Below are positions 44,846-52,354 of a stretch of 58,068 nt of DNA, in pieces (the stretch's first letter is position 1; each line of letters begins with the position of its first letter). Origin of the DNA: CAYREV01 sp964423345 (GTDB lineage: Bacteria; Bacteroidota; Rhodothermia; Balneolales; Balneolaceae); contig CAYREV010000017.1 of NCBI GenBank assembly GCA_964423345.1, positions 1-58,068 of the forward strand. Direction: 5' to 3'. Under the pieces are notes generated by a model, which did no database searches, was not told the origin of the DNA, and saw only the letters and a program-made list of their open reading frames with translations. The position numbers and the translations under genes are program-made.

Positions 44846-46360
44846 ATGGCACAAAAGCAAAATACCGAAATAGAAGAAAAGCCTTATAAACCCAGTTCAC
44901 CTGGCTCTAAACTGGATTTTGGAACCAGCTGGGAATATTCAGATGCACCCCAGGGTACCGAGCATGTCCAGATTGACGAGCGGTATAAACTTTTTATCGG
45001 CGGCGAATTTGTAGCCCCTGAAAAAGGGCGCTATTTCAAAACGGTCAACCCCGCAACCGAGGAGGTCATTTCCGAAGTAGCCGAAGCGACCCGGCAGGAT
45101 ATAAACAAGGCCGTAGAATCTGCCCGCAAGGCCTATGATAAACAATGGTCGGCGCTTAGCGGCCGGGAGCGCGGCAAATACCTGTTTCGCCTGGCTCGCC
45201 TTATTCAGGAACGGGCCCGTGAATTTTCTATCATTGAATCAATGGACGGAGGCAAACCCATTCGGGAATCCAGGGATGTAGACATCCCCCTTTCGGCCGC
45301 CCACTTTTTCTATTATGCCGGATGGGCTGACAAGCTGCAGTATGCATTCCCGGGGCGTACAGCGGAACCCCTGGGCGTTGCAGGGCAGATCATTCCATGG
45401 AACTTCCCTTTGCTGATGTTGGCATGGAAAATTGCCCCTGCCCTGGCAACCGGTAACACGGTAGTGCTAAAACCTGCCGAAACCACATCGTTGACCGCCA
45501 TGAAATTCGCCGAGCTGTGCCGGGATGCCGGACTGCCCGATGGCGTGGTGAACATCGTCACAGGAGCCGGTCAAACAGGGGCCCATATCGTTGAACATGA
45601 AACTATTGATAAAATAGCTTTTACCGGTTCTACCGAGGTAGGCAAGATTATTATGAAATCATTGGCCGGTACCGATAAAAAATATACGCTCGAGCTCGGC
45701 GGTAAGGGGCCCAATATCATTTTTGAGGATGCTCCTGTTGACCAGGCGGTAGAAGGAATCATCAATGCCATCTTCTTTAACCAGGGACACGTTTGCTGCG
45801 CAGGCTCACGATTGCTGGTCCAGGAGGGAATAGCCGACAAGGTGGTGCAGAAACTAAGAGATCGCATGGAAACCCTTATCGTGGGAGACCCATTGGACAA
45901 GAACACCGATATAGGTGCCATTAACTCCAAGCAGCAATATGAAAAAATCAATCAATACCTGGAGATGGGGGTCAACGAAGGAGCCGATATTTTTCAAAGT
46001 CCCTGTGAATTGCCCGACAAGGGGTATTTCTGCAAACCGACGGTCTTTACCAATGTGGGACAGTCGAACCGTATAGTCCAGGAAGAGATATTCGGCCCGG
46101 TCCTGACCATACAAACCTTCAGGACTGCCGAAGAAGGAATCCAAAAAGCCAATAATACTCCATACGGATTGGCTGGAGGTATATGGACCGACAAGGGATC
46201 CAAAATTTTCAAGGTTGGCCGGGAAATTGACAATGGGGTCGTCTGGTCAAATACCTACAACCAGTTTGATCCCACCGCTCCCTTTGGCGGTTATAAGGAA
46301 AGCGGTGTGGGACGGGAAGGAGGACTTCAAGGCCTGCAACCCTATGTGAAACTGAAATGA
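44846..46360 (+). CDS. NAD(P)-dependent aldehyde dehydrogenase, catalytically complete
   Basis: A 504-residue ALDH. Blocks: FIGGEFVAPEKGRYFKTVNP, GQIIPWNFPLLML (oxyanion Asn), AFTGSTEVGKII, LELGGKGPNIIFEDA (general-base Glu) and FFNQGHVCCAGSRLLV (nucleophile Cys). The C-terminus has EEIFGPVLTIQTF and PFGGYKESGVGREGG. An unusual N-terminal stretch of about 45 polar residues precedes the fold. Its place 68 bases after deoC suggests oxidation of acetaldehyde or another deoxyribose-derived aldehyde. It is followed 26 bases later by a half-length ALDH paralogue. Confidence 0.92.
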   Translation: MAQKQNTEIEEKPYKPSSPGSKLDFGTSWEYSDAPQGTEHVQIDERYKLFIGGEFVAPEKGRYFKTVNPATEEVISEVAEATRQDINKAVESARKAYDKQWSALSGRERGKYLFRLARLIQERAREFSIIESMDGGKPIRESRDVDIPLSAAHFFYYAGWADKLQYAFPGRTAEPLGVAGQIIPWNFPLLMLAWKIAPALATGNTVVLKPAETTSLTAMKFAELCRDAGLPDGVVNIVTGAGQTGAHIVEHETIDKIAFTGSTEVGKIIMKSLAGTDKKYTLELGGKGPNIIFEDAPVDQAVEGIINAIFFNQGHVCCAGSRLLVQEGIADKVVQKLRDRMETLIVGDPLDKNTDIGAINSKQQYEKINQYLEMGVNEGADIFQSPCELPDKGYFCKPTVFTNVGQSNRIVQEEIFGPVLTIQTFRTAEEGIQKANNTPYGLAGGIWTDKGSKIFKVGREIDNGVVWSNTYNQFDPTAPFGGYKESGVGREGGLQGLQPYVKLK

Positions 46361-46385
46361 TGCAAGAGAATAATTAAATACCATT

Positions 46386-47255
46386 ATGGCAGACAGAATT
46401 GATGTTTTAAAAACCTATAAAACCTATGTAGGGGGCAAGTTCCCCAGGTCGGAATCGGGTCGGCATTACGAAGTACATGACGGAGAGGGGCGCCACCTGG
46501 CTAACGCCTGCCGTTGCTCAAGAAAGGACTTCCGGGATGCCGTCGTTGCCGCTCGCACGGCCCATAAAGGCTGGAAAGAGCGCTCTGCTTACAACCGCGG
46601 ACAAATACTATACCGCATTGCGGAGATGCTTGAAGGCCGCAAGGCCCAGTTCAGGGAAGAGCTGCAAACATTGGGGGCCTCCAAAAAACAGGCCGCCCGT
46701 GAAGTAGAAACGTCCATCGACCGCCTGATCTATTATGCGGGGTGGACGGACAAATACCAACAGGTATTCGGCAGCATTAACCCTGTGGCCAGTTCTCATT
46801 TTAATTTCTCTCTGCCCGATCCTACCGGCGTGGTAAGTGTTATCGCTCCTGAACAGCAACCCCTGCTGGGCCTTGTATCGGTTATAGCACCCGTTATCGC
46901 AGGTGGCAACAGCTGCATCGTGCTTGCATCAGAATCAAAACCGCTTCCTGCCGTCAGTTTTGGTGAAGTACTGCACTCATCCGACGTTCCCGGTGGAGTG
47001 GTGAATATTCTTACCGGCTTGAAAGAGGAGCTGATTGACCATATGAGTTCACATATGGATGTAAATGCTTTTTTCTATACCGACAAATCCATCAAGGAAG
47101 AATTTGGGAAACAAATAGATGAAAATGCGGCTTTAAACGTTAAAAGAATAGTCTTTGAAGCCGTTGAAGACTGGTTGGAAATGAAAAACGAAAACCCCTA
47201 TTTAATTACCCATTTCCAGGAAATTAAAACAACCTGGCATCCTGTAGGATATTAA
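46386..47255 (+). CDS. Half-length aldehyde dehydrogenase-like protein without catalytic domain
   Basis: A 289-residue protein matching only the first part of the ALDH fold. YVGGKFPRSESGRHYEVHD starts the domain and RLIYYAGWTDKYQQVFGSIN continues it. GVVSVIAPEQQPLLGLVSVI and DVPGGVVNILTGLKEEL correspond to the coenzyme domain. The sequence leaves the family after NVKRIVFEA and stops. The catalytic Cys domain and the C-terminal GGYKxSG block are missing, so it cannot be active alone. Its intact reading frame and tight linkage to the complete ALDH suggest a partner subunit. This recalls ALDH16, where a complete ALDH is fused to a second defective one. Confidence 0.85.
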   Translation: MADRIDVLKTYKTYVGGKFPRSESGRHYEVHDGEGRHLANACRCSRKDFRDAVVAARTAHKGWKERSAYNRGQILYRIAEMLEGRKAQFREELQTLGASKKQAAREVETSIDRLIYYAGWTDKYQQVFGSINPVASSHFNFSLPDPTGVVSVIAPEQQPLLGLVSVIAPVIAGGNSCIVLASESKPLPAVSFGEVLHSSDVPGGVVNILTGLKEELIDHMSSHMDVNAFFYTDKSIKEEFGKQIDENAALNVKRIVFEAVEDWLEMKNENPYLITHFQEIKTTWHPVGY

Positions 47256-47259
47256 GGAA

Positions 47260-47826
47260 ATGCAAAAACCACTACCTTCAGTTACCACCCTGCTTATATT
47301 ATCGGTACTATTCATTACGCTAGCCTGTTCTACAACCGAACAAACAAGAAAGGAGCAGCGCGATGAAAAAAGCGGCCAACAGCTACGGTCGGCTGATGAA
47401 ATCTCCCGGCTCAACCGGTTGCTATCATCCACCCGAAGCCGGCTTGCCGATGTCTATGCTTCTCAGCACCACGATATTCCCACTGTATTTACCAAGAGAG
47501 ATACCCTCGAAAACAGCGGCTATACCAACCCTTTTTCAGGGTATAGAATCCAGATTTTTTCAACACGGGATGTGAGCATGGCCGACTCGGTATCCAAGCA
47601 GTTCAGAATATGGGCCGACACTACTTTTACCGGATATCAACCGGAAGTATATGTCTTTTTCCGTCAGCCCCATTATAAAGTCCACGTGGGTAATTTCCAG
47701 CGTATGGAACGCGCTAATATACTCTCCCAGAAAATCAAAAGCAGGTATCCCGACGCATGGGTGGTACATGACCGTATAGATCCCTCCCTGGTCCCTGCCG
47801 ATACGGTCTCTATAGAACTGCAATAG
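47260..47826 (+). CDS. SPOR domain-containing lipoprotein
   Basis: A 188-residue protein with a lipobox (LFITLACS, Cys23), a polar helical linker, and a SPOR domain at about 95-170 (YRIQIFSTRDVSMADSVSKQ, then HYKVHVGNFQRMERANILSQ). SPOR domains bind denuded glycan strands of septal peptidoglycan. The start is 4 bases after the half-ALDH stop, so it is in the deoC run, an unexpected neighbour for sugar catabolism. It ends with a short Pro/Val/Ser tail. Confidence 0.82.
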   Translation: MQKPLPSVTTLLILSVLFITLACSTTEQTRKEQRDEKSGQQLRSADEISRLNRLLSSTRSRLADVYASQHHDIPTVFTKRDTLENSGYTNPFSGYRIQIFSTRDVSMADSVSKQFRIWADTTFTGYQPEVYVFFRQPHYKVHVGNFQRMERANILSQKIKSRYPDAWVVHDRIDPSLVPADTVSIELQ

Positions 47827-47905
47827 CATCCGGTTTTAAAAATCGAAACATCCTATCATTATTTTAGATACTTTGAGGTGGCGTCCATATATATTTTAAA
47901 CCTTT

Positions 47906-49072
47906 ATGATGACTGACGGACCCGACTTTTACCGAGACCTTCCCGTCCTTGAATCTTTTTTGGAAGCCTCAAAGGCCGAAAACTACCATCCGCTTCCTGA
48001 CAACTGGCTTGTGGCAGTGGCCGATATCGAGGCATCAACGAAGGCTTTAAACGAGAACAGGTACAAGCTGGTCAATATCCTGGGTGCATCCCCTATCGTA
48101 GGATTGCTTAATCATAGCGGCCGTCAGAATGTCGCTTTTACTTTTAACGGGGACGGTTGCGCCGTCTGTATCCCGCCCGGCATGTTTGATATGGCCAGAA
48201 ATATCTTTGCCGCCTGTAGAAAAATCGGGCATCACGAATACGAACTTAATATGAGGGCGGCCATATATCCCATTGAAGTCCTGCGGCGACAAGGTACAGA
48301 CGTACGGGTCGCCAGGTATAGGGTTTCCGAGGTGTATAACCAGGCTATATTTATGGGAAGGGGACTGGAACTGGCCGAGCGGAAGCTGAAAGACGATCCC
48401 GGGAGCGAATACCATCTCAGCCAAACCGATGCAGTAGAACCGGTCGATTTTTCCGGGCTTGAATGTCGATGGAAGGAAGTACGGCCCAAAAACAAACAAG
48501 TTATTACCCTCCTGGTTAAATCAACCGGGGAAACCTTTGAGCAGGAGCAGATCTATCAAGGTGTTCTGGAAAAGATGAATGAAATCTTTGGTTTTGATGA
48601 ATTAACCAATCCCATTGAACGATCGGAACTCGGCATGTCCATCTCTTTGAAAGACCTTGCGGGTGAAATTAAATTAAGAACCTTCGGAGAAAGTCCCCTG
48701 AAACGTTTTCTCTATATTATTAAACTGGAACTTCAGATTATTCTGGGAAAAATATTCATGTGGACCGGTTTCAAAACATCAGCTACCGACTGGGGACGCT
48801 ATAAAAAAGACCTGGCCCTCAATACCGATCATCGCAAGTTCGATGATATGATACGGGTGGTAATCAGCGGTACCGAAGAACAGTACAGGGCTATGATTGA
48901 TTATCTGGAAACGGAGCATCGTAAAAACCGGCTGGCATTCGGCACACATCTCGCAGATTCAGCCATGATCACCTGCATGGTTTTTGAGTACCATCGAAAC
49001 CATATACACTTTGTTGACGGCAGTAAGGGCGGATATGTAAAGGCATTTCACGATTTGAAGAGCCGTCTCTAG
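47906..49072 (+). CDS. DUF3095 protein with class III cyclase-like N-terminus
   Basis: A 388-residue cytoplasmic protein. The N-terminal half has LVAVADIEASTKALNENRYK and FTFNGDGCAVCIPPG. Asp40 and Asp83 stand where class III nucleotide cyclases bind metal, and YNQAIFMGRGLELAERKL resembles the NxAAR-type helix. The C-terminal half (about 210-388) is of unknown fold. DUF3095 proteins have no proven function; a cyclase relationship is an inference from these motifs. Gaps of about 80 bases upstream and 7 bases before the convergent ychF make it a single gene. Confidence 0.8.
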   Translation: MMTDGPDFYRDLPVLESFLEASKAENYHPLPDNWLVAVADIEASTKALNENRYKLVNILGASPIVGLLNHSGRQNVAFTFNGDGCAVCIPPGMFDMARNIFAACRKIGHHEYELNMRAAIYPIEVLRRQGTDVRVARYRVSEVYNQAIFMGRGLELAERKLKDDPGSEYHLSQTDAVEPVDFSGLECRWKEVRPKNKQVITLLVKSTGETFEQEQIYQGVLEKMNEIFGFDELTNPIERSELGMSISLKDLAGEIKLRTFGESPLKRFLYIIKLELQIILGKIFMWTGFKTSATDWGRYKKDLALNTDHRKFDDMIRVVISGTEEQYRAMIDYLETEHRKNRLAFGTHLADSAMITCMVFEYHRNHIHFVDGSKGGYVKAFHDLKSRL

Positions 49073-49079
49073 CTTCTGC

Positions 49080-50174
49080 TTACACGTTGAATCGGAACAG
49101 CATTACATCGCCATCCTGAACAATATAATCTTTGCCCTCCTGCCTCATCTTGCCTGCATCTTTAACAGCTTTTTCGGATCCCAACTCGGCATAGGTTTCG
49201 TAACTGACCGTCTCCGCCCGTATAAAACCTTTTTCAAAATCACTGTGAATCACACCTGCTGCCTGTGGAGCCTTGGTTCCCCGGGTAACGGTCCACGCCC
49301 TTACCTCTTTTGGACCTGCTGTAAAAAAGGTGATCAGTCCCAATTCTTTATAGGCCCCTTTTATCAGGCGTTCAAGACCGGCACTTTCAACGCCGATCTC
49401 TTCCAGAAAAGCCTGTTTTTCCTCTTCATCGAGTTCAGCGATTTCAGACTCAATTTTGGCACAAAATGTCACCACCTCATCATCGAACCGAGATGCAATT
49501 TCCCGAACCTGATCCACCCATTCATTGCCTGTATCCAGGTCATCCTCCGAGACATTGCAGGCATAGAGCACCGGCTTGTCGGAGAGCAGTGACAGGTCGC
49601 GAAAGGCTCTACGCTCCTCTTTGCCTGCTTCGAACGTACGTGCGGCATTACCAACCTCCAAATGTTCTTTAAGCCGCCTTACCACCTCCAGTTGCTGTAT
49701 GACTTTCTTCTCTCCACCCTTGGCATCCTTTTTAAGGTTTTCAAATCGTTTCTCCACCGACTCCAGATCCTTTAGGATCAACTCATCTTCAATGATGTGA
49801 ATATCCCGTTTCGGATCTATATTACCCTCCACGTGAATCACGTTGGGATCGTCAAAGCATCGAACAAGGTGAACGATGAGGTCTACCTCCCGGATATGAG
49901 ACAGAAATGCATTCCCTTTTCCTTTTCCCTCCGAAGCCCCCTTAACCAGTCCGGCTATATCCACAAATTCTACGCTGGTGGGTACTTTCTTTTTTGATTC
50001 AACCAATTCAAATAGATGATCCAGCCGTTCATCAGGAACGGGAACCACCCCCACATTGGGATCAATAGTGCAAAAGGGAAAGTTTTCGGCTTCGGCACCG
50101 GCGTCACTCAGTGCATTAAACAAGGTGGATTTTCCTACGTTAGGCAAGCCCACAATTCCACATTTCAAACTCAT
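49080..50174 (-). CDS. ychF: Redox-regulated ATPase YchF (Obg-like)
   Basis: A 364-residue Obg-family P-loop protein. G1 is GIVGLPNVGKSTLFNALSDA, followed by AENFPFCTIDPNVGVVPVPD, the G3-like DIAGLVKGASEGKGKGNAFL and a coiled-coil hairpin at about 130-200. The C-terminal TGS domain is at about 278-362 (FFTAGPKEVRAWTVTRGTKA). YchF prefers ATP to GTP and binds ribosomes and the proteasome-like machinery during stress. It is monocistronic. Confidence 0.96.
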   Translation of the reverse strand: MSLKCGIVGLPNVGKSTLFNALSDAGAEAENFPFCTIDPNVGVVPVPDERLDHLFELVESKKKVPTSVEFVDIAGLVKGASEGKGKGNAFLSHIREVDLIVHLVRCFDDPNVIHVEGNIDPKRDIHIIEDELILKDLESVEKRFENLKKDAKGGEKKVIQQLEVVRRLKEHLEVGNAARTFEAGKEERRAFRDLSLLSDKPVLYACNVSEDDLDTGNEWVDQVREIASRFDDEVVTFCAKIESEIAELDEEEKQAFLEEIGVESAGLERLIKGAYKELGLITFFTAGPKEVRAWTVTRGTKAPQAAGVIHSDFEKGFIRAETVSYETYAELGSEKAVKDAGKMRQEGKDYIVQDGDVMLFRFNV

Positions 50175-50318
50175 TTTTCAGTGTTTCCTGCTAATTTTAA
50201 TTCCTAAATATTATTCAACAAAAACAAATACCATTGATCTCTCCGGCTCTTCCAATCGGCCCGTAATCCTGTTCCAGGCTTTGGGGGCTGATAAAGCATT
50301 CTAACTGAATCTGCGCAT

Positions 50319-50990
50319 TTACTGGCCGTCCAGGCACGGTTGCTGAATAAACTCCTCTTCAGGCAGAAGCACAGCGGTGAGCGTGCCGTAACCCAGCGAC
50401 TTGTATACGCAGCCCGTGTCTATACCTATCTTATGCCCTTTTTGTATTGGTTGGTTCCGTGGCGTATGGCCAAAGACCACATCTTTTTCCCATGCGGTCT
50501 CTTTGGCATTGAGATGAGATCGTTCCCAAAGAAAATCCTTGTGATATTTTTCCTCTTCGATGCTTTGCCGTACGGTCCGTGCCGGTGAGAGTCCGGCGTG
50601 GACAAAAAAGTAATTATCGGTATCGTAATACAGTCGTGTTTCCCGGTAAAATTCCATATGATCCTTTGGTATTTCCATGGAACCAATATCGGTACCATAT
50701 GACTGCAGGGTTGTTCGACCGCCATTCATCATCCACAAGTCGGGGGCATCATTCTCGACGGCGTCCAGCAGCATCTGCTCATGGTTGCCGCGAATAAAAA
50801 TGCAATCCTTTTTCTTCCTCAAATCCATCAGATAGTCCACCACCCCTTTCGAGTCAGGCCCCCGGTCAATATAATCGCCGACAAAGACATACTGCCGGTC
50901 GTCATAGGACGTAAGTTGATCCATAAGTGCCTCCAGTGATTTCAGGCACCCGTGAATATCTCCAATTGCCAAATATTTATCAGTTGTCAC
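50319..50990 (-). CDS. PPP-family metallophosphoesterase (bacterial serine/threonine phosphatase-like)
   Basis: A 223-residue protein with the three PPP signatures: LAIGDIHGCLKSL, FVGDYIDRGPDSKGVVDYL and FIRGNHEQMLLDAV. Further His ligands are in FVHAGLSPAR and VVFGHTPRNQPI. It resembles the short bacterial Ser/Thr phosphatases and the diadenosine-tetraphosphatase-like group, so its substrate could be a phosphoprotein or Ap4A. It starts 9 bases after the nusB stop and is likely co-transcribed. Confidence 0.88.
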   Translation of the reverse strand: MTTDKYLAIGDIHGCLKSLEALMDQLTSYDDRQYVFVGDYIDRGPDSKGVVDYLMDLRKKKDCIFIRGNHEQMLLDAVENDAPDLWMMNGGRTTLQSYGTDIGSMEIPKDHMEFYRETRLYYDTDNYFFVHAGLSPARTVRQSIEEEKYHKDFLWERSHLNAKETAWEKDVVFGHTPRNQPIQKGHKIGIDTGCVYKSLGYGTLTAVLLPEEEFIQQPCLDGQ

Positions 50991-50999
50991 CGGCCCGGA

Positions 51000-51461
51000 T
51001 CAGTTTATTGAAGATTGGATGAGTCCCCGGCCTTTTTTCTCAATTCTGCCTTCCTCGTTCAACTGCTCCAGGGCTGCATCGAGAATACCGTTCACGAAGT
51101 TGCTGGACTTGGCCGTGGAGAACTTCTTGGCTATCTCGAGCGCCTCGTTAATGGTGACCTTGGTGGGAATCTGTTCAAAGTAAAGGAATTCACACAAAGC
51201 GATACGCAAAATCTGTTTATCAACCGTATTCAAACGGTTAAAGTCCCAGTTTTGGGTATGCGACTTAATTACCTCATCAATTTCCCCCTCATTGTTGAGT
51301 GTCTTCAAAAACAGGCGCTCTGCAAACTTGTAGGCGTCTTTGTCGGCCGACACCTTATTCTTTATAAAGGAGTTGAGGATATTTTCCCAGGTATCCTTGC
51401 CTACCTCTTCGGCATACAATGCCTGCAATACAATTTCTCTTATTTCTCGCCTGAGGGCCAT
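51000..51461 (-). CDS. nusB: Transcription antitermination factor NusB
   Basis: A 153-residue all-helical protein that binds boxA RNA with S10 (NusE) in rRNA antitermination. Family blocks: RREIREIVLQALYAEEV at the start, then WDFNRLNTVDKQILRIALCE and the C-terminal VTINEALEIAKKFSTAKSSN before FVNGILDA. The length is a single NusB domain. It leads a two-gene unit with the PPP phosphatase. Confidence 0.92.
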   Translation of the reverse strand: MALRREIREIVLQALYAEEVGKDTWENILNSFIKNKVSADKDAYKFAERLFLKTLNNEGEIDEVIKSHTQNWDFNRLNTVDKQILRIALCEFLYFEQIPTKVTINEALEIAKKFSTAKSSNFVNGILDAALEQLNEEGRIEKKGRGLIQSSIN

Positions 51462-51655
51462 AATGTTATTGTTTAATACCTGAGTTCAAAGACTCCAAAA
51501 ATACAAAACCTTCAGCCCAGCTGAAAACTATTTTAGCAATGTAAATTTCCTTTTGAGTAGCAATCCTGTGGGGCAAGAGTAAGGGGTATTCCCCGCCTTC
51601 TTCCGGTGTTCTGTAAAACCTTTTCCAAACGTGCCTCAAGAGAGTGATATTTTCG

Positions 51656-51685
51656 TTGCTATCTCAGCAATCAATTTCATATATT
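51656..51685 (+). promoter_or_regulatory. Candidate promoter for the tRNA-Val gene
   Basis: TTG at 51656-51658 (in TTGCTA) and TATATT at 51680-51685 are separated by 21 bases. The -10 side continues as TATATTAGCGAGCC, a GC-rich discriminator typical of stable-RNA promoters. Transcription would begin about 50 bases before the tRNA. The rest of the 283-base gap back to nusB shows nothing I can name. Confidence 0.4.
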
Positions 51686-51744
51686 AGCGAGCCCAACGAA
51701 GTACTGTGTTGTTTTATATTCAGTTCTCAGATTTATGTCTCATT

Positions 51745-51819
51745 GGGTGCTTAGCTCAGCTGGTTTAGAGCGCTACCCCGACACGGTAGAGGTCACTGGT
51801 TCGAATCCAGTAGCACCCA
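51745..51819 (+). tRNA. tRNA-Val (anticodon GAC)
   Basis: A complete cloverleaf of 75 nt. The acceptor stem GGGTGCT/AGCACCC has discriminator A (51819). The D arm is GCTC...GAGC, the anticodon stem CTACC/GGTAG, the variable region AGGTC, and the T arm ACTGG-TTCGAAT-CCAGT. The anticodon GAC is at 51780-51782 and reads GUC/GUU valine codons. The 3' CCA is not encoded. The anticodon loop is CCGACAC, so position 33 is C instead of the near-universal U. Confidence 0.95.
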
Positions 51820-51937
51820 CTTTACCCTTTCCCGAGCATTTTCAATTGCAGTTTTATATATTTGAAACAATCAGTGGCTTTGAAACAGTGAAAGCGTATA
51901 CACACTGTTTATTAACTAGGAAGGGGGCTTGTTTAGC

Positions 51938-52285
51938 ATGGGGGAAATAAAGTTTTACTATACGGGTATAGAAGATACCAAGCAATCCGGTTTTTATCCG
52001 GTCAGCAAATCTGAAGTCATCGATTATTTTCAAAAGCTTCAGTCCGATTACTTTAAGCCGCTGGAACTGGTTAAACAGCACAAGAAAATTGAATTCATGC
52101 TGCCGGGCGACCGCGGAACCGTTTACAGATTTCTTCCCGTCAATGAATCGGACTACCAGTTCCAGATTTCGATCACCATGGATTTCCTGCCCCCTCTCGG
52201 AGAAGACATGCTAAAGTTGATGGAAGGCAAAGAACCTGTTGTCCCGGAATATAAACAGGTTGTCCTAATGAAGCCCGGGAGCTGA
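51938..52285 (+). CDS. Small soluble protein of unknown function
   Basis: I do not recognise this 115-residue protein. It starts MGEIKFYYTGIEDTKQSGFY, continues with a probable helix (KSEVIDYFQKLQSDYFKPLE) and beta strands (YRFLPVNESDYQFQISITMD), and ends in a Pro-rich tail. There is no signal peptide or membrane segment. The start at 51938 is preferred to an in-frame TTG at 51929, because AGGAAGGGGG ends about 10 bases upstream of the ATG and would abut the TTG. It follows the tRNA by 118 bases and converges with the histidine kinase gene. Confidence 0.65.
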   Translation: MGEIKFYYTGIEDTKQSGFYPVSKSEVIDYFQKLQSDYFKPLELVKQHKKIEFMLPGDRGTVYRFLPVNESDYQFQISITMDFLPPLGEDMLKLMEGKEPVVPEYKQVVLMKPGS

Positions 52286-52354
52286 AAAGACCTTTGCGTT
52301 AGGGCCCGTCGGCGAGGCGGGGATAGCAGCTGATACGAACATTTATTGAAGGGA

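Noticed and set aside
52300..52325. GC-rich hairpin (CCCGTC-GGCGA-GGCGGG) between the small unknown gene and the kinase gene
   Set aside because: The stem is only 6 bp including a G-U pair and no T-run follows on either strand, so I did not call a terminator.
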